A stretch of 64,000 nt of DNA from Bacteroidota bacterium (GTDB taxonomy: Bacteria; Bacteroidota; Bacteroidia; Bacteroidales; Bacteroidaceae). The notes under the pieces are model-generated. The model was not told where the DNA came from. It did not search any database and worked only from the letters and a program-made list of their open reading frames with translations. Below are positions 1 through 9,395 of the stretch, one piece after another. Positions within the stretch are counted from its first letter, which is position 1. Every line of letters starts with the position of its first letter. A program made the position numbers and the translations under genes. The stretch covers positions 57,575 to 121,574 of the forward strand of contig JAEZKJ010000177.1 of the NCBI GenBank assembly GCA_023415545.1. Direction: 5' to 3'.

Positions 1-414
1 ATTATCTCTTATCTCTTCAGCTTTTGCTATAGCACCTTTCATACCTTTTGCTCCTTCTGTAAGAACAAGTTGAGCACCCAAAGCTTTTAACAAGTTTTGT
101 CTCTCAACGCTCATTGTCTCAGGCATGGTAAGAATAGTTTTGTATCCTTTTACTGTTGCAACCCAAGCAAGACCTACTCCTGTATTACCACTAGTAGGTT
201 CAATAATAACAGAATCTGGTTTTAAAATTCCTTTATCCTCTGCATCTTCTATCATAGCTAAAGCTACCCTATCTTTTACACTGCCACCTGGATTAAAGTA
301 TTCAAGTTTAGCTATTACATTTGCTTTTGCTCCTTTTGCTTTCGCAATTCTTGATATCTCAACAAGAGGAGTATTTCCAATTAGTTCAGTCAGTTGTTTT
401 TTTATCTTTGCCAT
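1..414 (-). CDS. cysK: Cysteine synthase, N-terminal part (cut by window edge)
   Basis: PLP-dependent O-acetylserine sulfhydrylase, which makes L-cysteine from O-acetyl-L-serine and sulfide in the cytoplasm. I translated the minus strand from the ATG at 414. The 138 visible residues carry the family N-terminus ([13 protein letters not shown]), the Schiff-base lysine motif GGSVKDR near residue 45, and the substrate/PLP loop TSGNTG near residue 75. The frame is open to the window edge, so the C-terminal half is missing. A Bacteroidetes-type -7 element (TAACTTTG on the minus strand) lies about 25 bp upstream and an 18-bp palindrome just beyond it, so the gene probably has its own regulated promoter. 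Cystathionine beta-synthase is the only close alternative; length and motifs favour CysK. Confidence 0.93.
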   Translation of the reverse strand, partial: MAKIKKQLTELIGNTPLVEISRIAKAKGAKANVIAKLEYFNPGGSVKDRVALAMIEDAEDKGILKPDSVIIEPTSGNTGVGLAWVATVKGYKTILTMPETMSVERQNLLKALGAQLVLTEGAKGMKGAIAKAEEIRDN

Positions 415-438
415 AATATTTTCTTTTTATTTATTCAG

Positions 439-446
439 CAAAGTTA
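439..446 (-). promoter_or_regulatory. -7 element of the cysK promoter
   Basis: Minus-strand TAACTTTG matches the Bacteroidetes -7 consensus TAnnTTTG and lies 25 bp upstream of the cysK ATG. No clear -33 TTTG is visible; the palindrome at 469-486 sits where it would be expected. Confidence 0.55.
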
Positions 447-468
447 TTATTTATATGAATTAAAGTAA

Positions 469-486
469 ATACCATAAATATGGTAT
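469..486. promoter_or_regulatory. 18-bp palindrome upstream of cysK, possible operator
   Basis: ATACCATA-AA-TATGGTAT is a perfect 8-bp inverted repeat with a 2-bp spacer. It starts 23 bp upstream of the cysK -7 element, where an activator or repressor could act. The regulator is not identifiable here. Confidence 0.4.
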
Positions 487-524
487 ATTAAACTCTTTTC
501 GATAATTAATTCATTTTTCGTTGC

Positions 525-570
525 GAAACAGCTGTTTCACAGTGTGAAACAGCCATTTTACACTGTAAAA
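525..570. repeat. Cluster of intergenic palindromes
   Basis: Three overlapping or adjacent perfect palindromic units lie between the cysK promoter and the 3' end of the next gene: GAAACAG/CTGTTTC (525-538), GCTGTTTCAC-AGT-GTGAAACAGC (531-553) and TTTTACA-C-TGTAAAA (556-570). The central parts of the last two are related (TTTCACAGTGTGAAA and TTTTACACTGTAAAA). They could form a transcript-end structure for the minus-strand barrel gene or be copies of a dispersed extragenic repeat. Confidence 0.6.
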
Positions 571-602
571 CGAAAAAGTTTCAAAACATTTTTTAATTGT
601 TT

Positions 603-3053
603 TCACTGTTCGCTATTTCCACTCTTGACATCATCATTATTTATACTGCGGGCAGTACGTTTTACCTGTGCCTTTAATTCACCAAAACGCCAACTGATAT
701 TCAAACTGAATGATCGTTGTTGATTTTTGCTTTCACTCCATGAACGGAATGTATCAGCAATTGTTTCGTTTTTGAAAGTCAAGTATTTGTTGAAGAGGTT
801 TGAAGTATTTGCTGAAATAGTCAATCGTTTTTCCTTCAAGAAAGAACGGCTCAAACCGAATCCGTAGTATGAATAGGAAGAACCTTTACCTTGCAGAGAG
901 ATATATGGAGTGCTACCACCACCATATAGGCTAAAACGTAGATCCCAAGGCAACGTTTGCTGTGCATTGAGGTAGATATTCCCATAGAAACCATTATTAC
1001 TTTGTTTCAAAAAAGATTCCTCGCACTTTAGGTCTACATAAGCTCCACTTGCATTTACCGAGATACGAGTTTTATTACCCGGATTCCAATTCATCCATAA
1101 TGATAAATTGGTACGCTTTGTATGACCAATATTTCCATAAGTGCTTTCCATCACTCCATTATTGATAAATGAATATCCTTGAATACCATTGTTCACAAAC
1201 GAATAACCAAAGTTGGCATTGACATTGAACTTTGCTGAGAATGAGCTGAAAGATAATCTTAACGAGTGCGACTTCTCTGTTTCCAAGTCTGGGTTACCAT
1301 AGCTTATACTTGTTGGGTTGCTGGTATTTCGGAAAGGATTAAGATACCAAATACCTGGACGACTGATTCGCATGTTATAGCTTGCTCTTAATGTTTGTGA
1401 TTGCCCTAATTGATATGAAAGCATTATTGATGGCACTATATCATTAAAATTTGCATTAAAATTTTTATCTGATATTTTGTCATATTCAACATTCATAAAG
1501 GTATGTTCATAGCGTACACCTACTTTTCCCCCAATTTTCTTCCACTTTAATTTGTAGTCTCCATATGCAGCTAAAATGTCTTGAGTTTGCTTGAAATTAT
1601 CGGTCAAATCTTCATCAACTTGATATTTATCATTATATTCCTTGAAATATTGGCTTTCGCTTTTGTTGTTTCTCAAAATGTATTTTGCTCCGAAATCAAT
1701 ATTATGCATCTCTGAAATGGGGTTGGTATAGTCCAGTTGCAAGGTATGTTCATCAGTACGGGCATCATTGTCATAATGTTGGTTACGAAGCTCGTATGGA
1801 TAATCCATGATATCTTCATATTCGGTATATGCTTCACTATTGTCCGGCGAACCATTATAGCGGTATGAAAAAGTTAAATATTCACCTTTCTTTTTGAAGG
1901 AGCGTTGATAGTCGAAATTGGCACCTATATTGCCCCATTGGTTATTACTACGGCTAATAGTATTATAGCTATAGGTATGTTCACCAATCGAGTTTAGCAT
2001 TTGAGTTTGGCCGTTGCTTAAGCTTTTGTTGTTCCCACCATACATCTGCATAGAGAATGTTACCAAATTCAAAGTGTCGATTTCGTAACTACCTTCTATA
2101 CTTCCGAAGTTGTACTCTCCATTGCTCTTTCCCGAACTTTTTTGATATAGATATTTATTAGTTTCTGAGATAAAATCTTCACGATTGTTGAATGAATAAT
2201 ACTTTGGCGAGTTATTATGATTGAACGAATAGTTTCCCGTTACAGTAAACTTACCTAGTTGGACAGTACCATATGCTCCGACTCTGTAACCCTTATCGTG
2301 AATACCGGCATTTAAAGAAACAGTGTATCCCTGCATACTGCTACCTGTTATAGTTATTATATTCAAAATACCTCCTATACCTTCTGCATCGTATTTAGCT
2401 CCCGGGTCAGTTATTACTTCGATAGATTTTACAGAATTTGCCGGAAGACTTTTCAAAACTTCTTTGGGATTGTTACTCATCATGGTGTTTGGCTTACCAT
2501 TAACATGAACCTTAAAATTTGAGCTACCATTAACTTGAATCTTATCCTCTCCGTCCACAGTCACTAAAGGAACTTTTCGAAGCATCTCCAATGTTGAATT
2601 TGTTTTTGAATCCGGATCGTCTTCTATACTATAGGTCACTTTATCTATTTCAGCCTTTACCAATGGCTTTTGTGCCACTACTTCTACTCCTTTTAGTATT
2701 TCAGTAGCTTCGGATATAAGTATAGTTCCTAAATCTACATTTGGAGAATTTTTGCTAAGAGTAAAATTTCTTTGTACATTGTTTTTACCAACAGAGGAGA
2801 AGGAGATGATATAGTTGCCTGGTTCTTTGAGTTTCTCATTAAACTTACCATTATCCGATGTGATGGCTAATAGTACAGGTTTATCAATATTGTTTGCTAA
2901 TGAAATTCGTATTGTAGCATAAGGCTCACTCTCATGCGATATGGAGTCTACTAATGTACCTTTTACTGAATAAGTAGTTTGTGAATTTTGAGCATTTGCG
3001 ATGTGATTAATACAAGTTGTAAATAGAAGCAAGAAGAATAAATAGTTTTTCAT
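603..3053 (-). CDS. TonB-dependent receptor-like outer-membrane barrel protein
   Basis: Outer-membrane protein of 816 aa. A signal peptide (about residues 1-21, ending IANAQ) is followed by a carboxypeptidase-regulatory-like domain (about 27-110), a plug-type domain (about 120-240, with VDGEDKIQVNGSSNFKVHVNG and PGAKYDAEGIGGILNI) and a long C-terminal beta-barrel rich in alternating aromatic and polar residues (about 250-800). The barrel motif RISRPGIWYLNPFRN is typical of the 'outer membrane beta-barrel family protein' group in Bacteroidetes rather than of SusC. No SusD partner or TonB/ExbBD gene is adjacent, so it appears monocistronic, with a -7 element about 40 bp upstream. The ligand is unknown; siderophore, metal or peptide uptake are all possible. 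Confidence 0.85.
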   Translation of the reverse strand: MKNYLFFLLLFTTCINHIANAQNSQTTYSVKGTLVDSISHESEPYATIRISLANNIDKPVLLAITSDNGKFNEKLKEPGNYIISFSSVGKNNVQRNFTLSKNSPNVDLGTILISEATEILKGVEVVAQKPLVKAEIDKVTYSIEDDPDSKTNSTLEMLRKVPLVTVDGEDKIQVNGSSNFKVHVNGKPNTMMSNNPKEVLKSLPANSVKSIEVITDPGAKYDAEGIGGILNIITITGSSMQGYTVSLNAGIHDKGYRVGAYGTVQLGKFTVTGNYSFNHNNSPKYYSFNNREDFISETNKYLYQKSSGKSNGEYNFGSIEGSYEIDTLNLVTFSMQMYGGNNKSLSNGQTQMLNSIGEHTYSYNTISRSNNQWGNIGANFDYQRSFKKKGEYLTFSYRYNGSPDNSEAYTEYEDIMDYPYELRNQHYDNDARTDEHTLQLDYTNPISEMHNIDFGAKYILRNNKSESQYFKEYNDKYQVDEDLTDNFKQTQDILAAYGDYKLKWKKIGGKVGVRYEHTFMNVEYDKISDKNFNANFNDIVPSIMLSYQLGQSQTLRASYNMRISRPGIWYLNPFRNTSNPTSISYGNPDLETEKSHSLRLSFSSFSAKFNVNANFGYSFVNNGIQGYSFINNGVMESTYGNIGHTKRTNLSLWMNWNPGNKTRISVNASGAYVDLKCEESFLKQSNNGFYGNIYLNAQQTLPWDLRFSLYGGGSTPYISLQGKGSSYSYYGFGLSRSFLKEKRLTISANTSNLFNKYLTFKNETIADTFRSWSESKNQQRSFSLNISWRFGELKAQVKRTARSINNDDVKSGNSEQ

Positions 3054-3093
3054 GTTTTATTCTATTTTAAATTAAGGTAATGTTTATTTAATC

Positions 3094-3101
3094 CAAATGT
3101 A
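3094..3101 (-). promoter_or_regulatory. -7 element for the outer-membrane barrel gene
   Basis: Minus-strand TACATTTG fits TAnnTTTG and lies 40 bp upstream of the ATG at 3053. Confidence 0.5.
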
Positions 3102-3207
3102 TAGAATATTAACCATTATTCCACGTTTACAACTTTTTACAATAACACTATTTAGTAAAATATAATTATATTTTATTCTCTTTGTTGTCTGTTCATAGTC
3201 AAAAAAT

Positions 3208-3236
3208 AAGAGGATAACCCATTGGGTTATCCTCTT
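3208..3236 (-). terminator. Rho-independent terminator of mutAB
   Basis: A perfect 13-bp stem (AAGAGGATAACCC / GGGTTATCCTCTT) with a 3-nt loop is followed on the minus strand by a T-rich run. It starts 27 bp after the mutB stop codon. Confidence 0.85.
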
Positions 3237-3262
3237 AACTAAAATATTATTTTAGAGAAATA

Positions 3263-5416
3263 TTAATCTTCTAAAAGTATATCCATAATTTGACAAGCAG
3301 CTTTAGCTACCGATGTACCAGGACCGAATATAGCAACAACACCTGCTTTGTATAGGAAGTCATAATCCTGAGCAGGAATTACACCACCTGCAAACACAAG
3401 AATATCTTCACGTCCTAGTTTTTTAAGCTCTTCAATGATTTGTGGAACCAATGTTTTGTGACCGGCAGCAAGTGAAGAAACACCTACAGCATGAACATCA
3501 TTCTCCACAGCATCACGTGCAGCCTCTGCAGGAGTTTGGAAAAGAGGTCCCATATCTACATCGAAACCACAATCGGCATATCCTGTTGCAACAACTTTAG
3601 CACCACGGTCATGACCATCCTGTCCCATTTTTGCAATCATAATACGAGGACGACGACCTTCTTTCTTAGCAAACTCTTCGGTCATTTCGCAAGCTTTTAC
3701 GAAATCCGGATCTTTTTTACTTTCTGATGAATACACTCCTGAAATTGTTCTAATAACGGCTTTATATCGACCTACGATTTTTTCGCAAGCTAATGAAATT
3801 TCTCCCAAAGTAGCACGCACTCTAGCTGCTTCAACAGCAAGTTCAAGTAGGTTACCTTTGCCTGTTTTTACACATTCTGTAATAGCCTCAAGTGCCTTAT
3901 CAACCTCCTCTTGATTTCTTCCCTCTTTCAAACGTTTCAAATTCTCGATCTGCTCTAAACGAACAGCAGTATTATCTACTTCGAGGATATCGATAGGATC
4001 TTCTTTTTCAAGACGATATTTGTTAGTACCAACGATAGTCTGTTCACCCGAGTCAATTCTAGCTTGAGTACGAGCAGCAGCTTCTTCGATTCTCATCTTA
4101 GGTACACCTGTCTCAATAGCTTTAGCCATACCACCAAGACTTTCAATCTCTTGAATATGTTCCCAAGCTTTGTGAGCAAGTTCGTCTGTTAGAGCCTCTA
4201 CATAGTAAGAACCTCCCCATGGGTCAATGTTCTTACAAATATTTGTCTCTTCTTGAAGATATATCTGAGTATTACGAGCAATACGAGCCGAGAAGTCAGT
4301 AGGAAGAGCAATAGCTTCATCAAGTGCATTAGTATGTAATGACTGAGTGTGACCAAGTGCAGCTGCCATAGCCTCTATACAAGTACGTCCCACATTATTG
4401 AATGGGTCTTGCTCAGTAAGCGACCATCCTGAAGTTTGAGAGTGAGTACGAAGAGCAAGTGACTTAGGGTTCTTAGGATTAAACTGTTTTACTATCTTAG
4501 CCCAAAGCATACGTGCTGCTCTCATCTTAGCAATCTCCATGAAGTGGTTCATACCGATAGCCCAGAAGAAAGAGAGACGTGGAGCAAATGCATCGATATC
4601 GATTCCTGCTGCTACACCTGCACGAAGATATTCAAGACCATCGGCAAGAGTATAAGCAAGCTCAATGTCGGCAGTAGCACCAGCCTCCTGCATATGATAT
4701 CCTGAAATTGAGATAGAGTTGAATTTAGGCATCTTTTGAGATGTATATTCAAAAATATCTGATATAATCTTCATTGAGAATGAAGGTGGGTAGATGTATG
4801 TATTACGAACCATGAACTCCTTAAGGATATCATTCTGTATAGTTCCGGCCATCTCTTCAAGTTTAGCGCCTTGCTCCAAACCTGCATTGATATAGAATGC
4901 CATAACAGGAAGAACAGCACCATTCATGGTCATTGAAACAGACATTTTGCTTAATGGAATACCATCGAAAAGAACTTTCATATTCTCAAGTGAGCAGATA
5001 GAAACACCGGCTTTACCTACATCACCAACAACACGTTCATGATCAGGGTCATAACCTCTATGTGTTGGGAGGTCGAAAGCAACAGAAAGACCTTTTTGTC
5101 CTGAAGCTAGATTACGACGGTAGAATGCATTACTCTCCTCTGCTGTTGAGAATCCAGCATACTGACGGATTGTCCATGGGCGGAAAGTAAACATCATTGA
5201 ATATGGGCCACGAAGATATGGAGGAATACCAGCAGCATAATTCAAATGCTCCATTCCTTGAAGATCTTCTTTTGTGTAAACAGGCTTAACATTGATATGT
5301 TCCGGAGTCTTCCAGTTACTCTTTATATCATTGTCTTTTTGCCATTGCATGCCATCTTTCTCTTGAAAAGAGGCATATATATCTATATTTTTAAAATTTG
5401 GTTTCATTTGATTCAT
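3263..5416 (-). CDS. mutB: Methylmalonyl-CoA mutase, large (catalytic) subunit
   Basis: Adenosylcobalamin-dependent isomerisation of succinyl-CoA and (R)-methylmalonyl-CoA, the key step of the succinate-to-propionate route. The 717-aa protein has the TIM-barrel catalytic domain (about 50-560) with the family signature [27 protein letters not shown], and a C-terminal B12-binding domain (about 590-715) with base-off motif DGHDRG; the cobalt-ligating histidine is His602. Length matches the family. The start overlaps the mutA stop by one base (TAATG), which suggests translational coupling; the next ATG (5407, giving [13 protein letters not shown]) is an equally good start. No MeaB/ArgK chaperone or epimerase gene follows in this window; a strong terminator comes next. 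Confidence 0.97.
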   Translation of the reverse strand: MNQMKPNFKNIDIYASFQEKDGMQWQKDNDIKSNWKTPEHINVKPVYTKEDLQGMEHLNYAAGIPPYLRGPYSMMFTFRPWTIRQYAGFSTAEESNAFYRRNLASGQKGLSVAFDLPTHRGYDPDHERVVGDVGKAGVSICSLENMKVLFDGIPLSKMSVSMTMNGAVLPVMAFYINAGLEQGAKLEEMAGTIQNDILKEFMVRNTYIYPPSFSMKIISDIFEYTSQKMPKFNSISISGYHMQEAGATADIELAYTLADGLEYLRAGVAAGIDIDAFAPRLSFFWAIGMNHFMEIAKMRAARMLWAKIVKQFNPKNPKSLALRTHSQTSGWSLTEQDPFNNVGRTCIEAMAAALGHTQSLHTNALDEAIALPTDFSARIARNTQIYLQEETNICKNIDPWGGSYYVEALTDELAHKAWEHIQEIESLGGMAKAIETGVPKMRIEEAAARTQARIDSGEQTIVGTNKYRLEKEDPIDILEVDNTAVRLEQIENLKRLKEGRNQEEVDKALEAITECVKTGKGNLLELAVEAARVRATLGEISLACEKIVGRYKAVIRTISGVYSSESKKDPDFVKACEMTEEFAKKEGRRPRIMIAKMGQDGHDRGAKVVATGYADCGFDVDMGPLFQTPAEAARDAVENDVHAVGVSSLAAGHKTLVPQIIEELKKLGREDILVFAGGVIPAQDYDFLYKAGVVAIFGPGTSVAKAACQIMDILLED

Positions 5417-7323
5417 TACTTAATTCCTAGTTTTTCATTGAACTCTTTTAATGTATCAAGAACATTACAACGTACATGTATAAAGTTCTCTATACCTGCA
5501 GCCTTAAGATCATCCATGCAAGCTGGAGCACCGGCAACAATAAAGATAGCACGATTATTAAGTGCCTTGAAAGCTGGAATAGCATATTCTGCATATTCGT
5601 CATCACTAGAACATAGAACAACAATATCAGCATTAGCCTTCATAGCCTCTTCAATACCCTCTTCAACACTTTGGAATCCAAGATTGTCAATAACTTCATA
5701 ACCTGCACAAGCCAAGAAGTTACATGAGAACTGAGCACGTGCCTGACGCATAGCCAAGTTTCCTATAGTAAGCATGAAAGCTTTAGGACGTTTACCCGAT
5801 TTCTCAGTGCTTAATCTTAAAGCTTCGAATTCGCTAGCCATACGTGAACTGTTAAGAGTCTTAATTGGTCGTTCACATGAATCTTTTTTATCACTACCAC
5901 AGCAGCAAACATTCTCTATTGGCTCTTTACCATTTGCCTTTTCGTTAAAGTTAGGATATTGGTTTGTTCCAAGAAGAATCTCTTTACGTTTAGAAACATC
6001 ATTATGACGTGCCTTATTGCTAGCATTAATAGCATCCTGTATGTTTCCTGCAATTATTTGGTTCAACATACCTCCATTTTCAACAACATCAAGGAATAGT
6101 TTCCAAGCCTCTGCAGCTATCGATACAGTGAGGTTTTCAATATAATATGAACCACCTGCAGGGTCAACTACCTTATTTAAATGTGATTCCTCTTTTAGAA
6201 GCAATTGTTGGTTGCGTGCTATTCTTTCAGAGAAATCGTCAGCTTCTTTATAAGCATGGTCAAATGGTGTAACAGTAATTGAGTTTACTCCTGCTAGTGC
6301 AGCACTCATACTCTCAGTTTGTGTTCTAAGAAGATTCACATGTGAATCGAAAAGAGTCATATTGAAAGTAGAAGTCTGTGCATGAGCTAACATCTTACAT
6401 GAACAGTTACAGAAATTGTCTTCACCTTGACTAGGACAATCACAAGTACATGTTGGTTTATACTCTTTTACTATTTCAGCCCAAAGCATGCGAGCTGCTC
6501 TGAACTTAGCTATCTCAAGGAAATAGTTTGAGCTGATACCAAAATTAAATTTAATTCTTTTAGCAACAAGTGATGAAGGAAGTCCTGCTTGAGTAAGTTT
6601 TTCAAGATACTCATTACCCCAAGCTAAAGCATAACCTAACTCTTGGTATATATATGAACCTGAATTGTTTAAATCGACAGCATTTACGCAAATGCATCTG
6701 AATTTTTTCAAAGGAGCAAGAATAGCTATAAGTTCCTTAGCTGTACCAACAAAGTCGCTAAGATCTTTACCTTTAACCATCATTTTGTCCATAGGGTCAT
6801 AGTTAATCGACCCTTTTATGTTATTAAGATTATACTCTTTGCTAGTAAAGTAGTTTACCAACTCTTCAGCAAGTTTTACACAAGCACCTTGGCATGTTGA
6901 GAAGTTTAATTCTATCTCCTCTGCATTAATGCCATCAAGAAGTTGTGAAATATAATCTTGAGAAATATCTTTTTTCTTTACAGAAAAGCCTAATGAATCT
7001 ACACCTTTAGTAATAATATCTTTAGCTTTTTTATTCGCTTCACTAGCTGAAACAACATTAATCTCTTGTCGTATTAACCAGCTATTGTCATCTTTTTTAT
7101 TACCGCGAAGGAAAGGGAATTGACCAGGCAATGCCTGAATAGTTTTTAATCCTTCTAAGTCTTCTTCTCTATAAAAAGGCTTAACTTTAAATCCTTCATT
7201 AGTTCTCCAAACTAATTTTTTCTCGTAATCAGCACCCTTTAAGTCAACTGTTATTTTTGACATCCAGTCTTCAGTCGACACATTAGGAAATTCTGAAAAG
7301 AGTTTTTCTTTACTATCTGCCAT
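5416..7323 (-). CDS. mutA: Methylmalonyl-CoA mutase, small subunit, with cysteine-rich insertions
   Basis: Non-catalytic partner of MutB in the heterodimeric mutase. The 635-aa protein aligns by eye with the large subunit over the barrel (FLRGN near 70, [35 protein letters not shown] near 365-400). Its C-terminal B12-like domain lacks the DxHxxG cobalt ligand, as expected for small subunits. Unusual are two cysteine clusters: C292, C294, C296 followed by C305, C307, C309 (CxCxC-x8-CxCxC), and C473-C475 plus C483 in the linker before the B12-like domain. MutB has no equivalent. They could bind metal or be redox-active; function unknown. First gene of the mutAB operon, with a -7 element (TATATTTG) 58 bp upstream. 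Confidence 0.94.
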   Translation of the reverse strand: MADSKEKLFSEFPNVSTEDWMSKITVDLKGADYEKKLVWRTNEGFKVKPFYREEDLEGLKTIQALPGQFPFLRGNKKDDNSWLIRQEINVVSASEANKKAKDIITKGVDSLGFSVKKKDISQDYISQLLDGINAEEIELNFSTCQGACVKLAEELVNYFTSKEYNLNNIKGSINYDPMDKMMVKGKDLSDFVGTAKELIAILAPLKKFRCICVNAVDLNNSGSYIYQELGYALAWGNEYLEKLTQAGLPSSLVAKRIKFNFGISSNYFLEIAKFRAARMLWAEIVKEYKPTCTCDCPSQGEDNFCNCSCKMLAHAQTSTFNMTLFDSHVNLLRTQTESMSAALAGVNSITVTPFDHAYKEADDFSERIARNQQLLLKEESHLNKVVDPAGGSYYIENLTVSIAAEAWKLFLDVVENGGMLNQIIAGNIQDAINASNKARHNDVSKRKEILLGTNQYPNFNEKANGKEPIENVCCCGSDKKDSCERPIKTLNSSRMASEFEALRLSTEKSGKRPKAFMLTIGNLAMRQARAQFSCNFLACAGYEVIDNLGFQSVEEGIEEAMKANADIVVLCSSDDEYAEYAIPAFKALNNRAIFIVAGAPACMDDLKAAGIENFIHVRCNVLDTLKEFNEKLGIK

Positions 7324-7380
7324 TTTGAATTTAGTGTTAATTTAAAATTACTATGTTAACGTCTTACAATTGACGAGTTA

Positions 7381-7388
7381 CAAATATA
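7381..7388 (-). promoter_or_regulatory. -7 element of the mutAB promoter
   Basis: Minus-strand TATATTTG fits TAnnTTTG and lies 58 bp upstream of the mutA ATG. No convincing -33 element is visible. Confidence 0.5.
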
Positions 7389-7557
7389 CTAATTCATTTT
7401 TAATATGGTATTTATTACACTTGTTTTTCAATAAGTTTGGTTGTGAAATATTGCTTAATGTTAAAAATAAATTGGTTTGTAAACTTTTATCATATATATA
7501 TCTTAAATATCGTTGTTCATTATTTTAAAAATTGAGAAAATATCTTTCTATAAATAG

Positions 7558-7588
7558 TTGGAAACGGATAGCTTTATTACTACTTTTG
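7558..7588 (+). promoter_or_regulatory. Promoter of the AspT/YidE-family gene
   Basis: TACTTTTG (7581-7588) matches TAnnTTTG, with a TTG trinucleotide about 20 bp upstream at 7558-7560. Predicted transcription starts near 7595, downstream of the in-frame TTG at 7558, so that TTG cannot be the translation start of this transcript; the ATG at 7621 is preferred. Confidence 0.6.
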
Positions 7589-7620
7589 CGAAAAAATTAA
7601 AAAAAGTAATTTTACTTATC

Positions 7621-9291
7621 ATGGATTGGCTAAATCATCTATTGTACGATGGTAGTTCTATAGCACATATTGTGTTACTCTACTCATTCGTAATAGCGGC
7701 AGGAGTGCTGCTTGGAAAAATCAAAGTTTTTGGTATCTCTTTAGGGGTAACATTTGTACTTTTTGTAGGAATATTATGTGGCCATTTTGGCTTTACAGGA
7801 GATACACCTATCTTGAACTTTATTCAAGATTTTGGTCTAATCCTTTTTGTCTTCTGCATTGGTCTGCAAGTGGGTCCATCATTTTTCTCTTCTTTCAAAA
7901 AAGGTGGGTTATCAATGAATGTTGTTGCTCTTGGTATTGTTATCTTAAATATAGCAGTAGCATTAATACTTTATTTTGTACTTGCCGAACGTATATCATT
8001 GCCTATGATGGTAGGTATACTTTGCGGTGCTGTAACAAATACCCCTGGTCTTGGTGCTGCTAATGAAGCACTAAATCAGATCAATTATTCCGGTCCTCAA
8101 ATAGCCATGGGTTATGCTTGCGCATATCCTTTAGGTGTTATTGGTATAATTGGATCGATAATTGCAGTAAAATATTTATGTAGGATTAATACACAGAAAG
8201 AGGAGGAAGAACTCGAAAAACAGGAGTTGGCTAATCCACATTTGAAACCTATTGTGATGCATCTCGAAGTTCAAAATAAAGCTTTAGCAGGTGAAACATT
8301 GTTCCATGTTAAAGAGATGCTAAAACGTGATTTCGTATGTTCACGTATATTACAGAATGGACATGTAAATATTCCTACTCGTGATACAATTTTTAATATC
8401 GGAGATCAGCTTCTTATTGTATGTGCTGAAGATGATGCAAATTCAATAATAGCATTTATAGGTCCTAAAATTGAAGTAGATTGGGATAAACAAGATAAAC
8501 CAATGGTTTCGCGTCGTATTCTTGTTACACAATCCAAAATGAATGGTAAACAACTTGGTCAAATCCATTTCAGCAGTATGTATGGTGTGAATGTCACTCG
8601 AGTAAACCGTTCGGGTATGGATATATTCGCTTCACGTAACCTTACTCTTCAAGTTGGTGACCGTGTAATGGTTGTTGGACCTCAAGATGCTGTTGATCGT
8701 GTTGCAAACTTATTGGGTAACTCACTTAAACGTCTTGATCATCCAAATATAGTAACAATATTTGTTGGTATATTCTTAGGTATACTATTTGGTAGTTTAC
8801 CAATAGCATTCCCCGGAGTTCCTACTCCTGTAAAACTTGGTCTTGCCGGTGGTCCACTTATCGTTTCAATTTTAATTGGACGTTTTGGATATAAATTGAA
8901 ACTAGTTTCATATACCACAATGAGTGCTAACCTTATGCTTCGTGAGATAGGTATTGCTCTATTCTTAGCTAGCGTAGGAATAAAGGCCGGTGCTAGCTTT
9001 TTACAAACTGTGGTTGATGGTGATGGATTGTTATATGTAGGATGTGGTTTCTTGATAACAATAATACCACTTTTGATTATGGGAGTTGTTGGACGTATAG
9101 CCTACAAGATAAACTATTTTACACTTATGGGACTTATGGCAGGTAGTACTACCGATCCTCCTGCATTAGCATATGCTAATCAAACAGCAAATAATAATGC
9201 TCCGGCGGTAGGATATTCTACTGTTTATCCTCTTTCGATGTTCTTGAGAATACTAACTGCTCAATTACTTATACTATTTTTAGCAAGTTAA
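7621..9291 (+). CDS. AspT/YidE/YbjL-type membrane transporter
   Basis: Integral inner-membrane protein of 556 aa with duplicated architecture: about five membrane helices, two cytoplasmic TrkA-C (RCK-C) domains (about residues 205-375), then about five more helices. Each membrane half carries the family hallmark, [14 protein letters not shown] in the first and [19 protein letters not shown] in the second. Members include the aspartate:alanine exchanger AspT and uncharacterised YidE/YbjL proteins; the substrate here is unknown but a small carboxylate is likely. The frame is open from a TTG at 7558, but a -7 promoter element lies inside that extension, and MDWLNHLL at 7621 is the natural start. 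Followed by a terminator. Confidence 0.88.
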   Translation: MDWLNHLLYDGSSIAHIVLLYSFVIAAGVLLGKIKVFGISLGVTFVLFVGILCGHFGFTGDTPILNFIQDFGLILFVFCIGLQVGPSFFSSFKKGGLSMNVVALGIVILNIAVALILYFVLAERISLPMMVGILCGAVTNTPGLGAANEALNQINYSGPQIAMGYACAYPLGVIGIIGSIIAVKYLCRINTQKEEEELEKQELANPHLKPIVMHLEVQNKALAGETLFHVKEMLKRDFVCSRILQNGHVNIPTRDTIFNIGDQLLIVCAEDDANSIIAFIGPKIEVDWDKQDKPMVSRRILVTQSKMNGKQLGQIHFSSMYGVNVTRVNRSGMDIFASRNLTLQVGDRVMVVGPQDAVDRVANLLGNSLKRLDHPNIVTIFVGIFLGILFGSLPIAFPGVPTPVKLGLAGGPLIVSILIGRFGYKLKLVSYTTMSANLMLREIGIALFLASVGIKAGASFLQTVVDGDGLLYVGCGFLITIIPLLIMGVVGRIAYKINYFTLMGLMAGSTTDPPALAYANQTANNNAPAVGYSTVYPLSMFLRILTAQLLILFLAS

Positions 9292-9313
9292 AATTTAATA
9301 GTTAATAAAATAT

Positions 9314-9372
9314 TACCCCGTCAATCATCTGGCAGATTTTAAAAGATTAATCAGTAAATTGGCGGGATTTTT
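9314..9372 (+). terminator. Hairpin followed by T-run after the AspT-like gene
   Basis: CCCGTCAAT (9314-9322) pairs with ATTGGCGGG (one G-U pair) about 35 nt later and is followed by ATTTTTT. The long loop holds a small inner hairpin (ATCT-ggc-AGAT). Confidence 0.6.
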
Positions 9373-9395
9373 TATAATATATAACAGATTATAGT

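Noticed and set aside
125..463. Plus-strand 112-aa ORF at the left end
   Set aside because: It is the antisense of cysK, whose conserved motifs read clearly on the minus strand.
7558..7620. Longer N-terminus for the AspT-like protein, from TTG at 7558
   Set aside because: The extension contains a good -7 promoter element at 7581-7588 and the residues do not look like the family; the ATG at 7621 gives the expected start.
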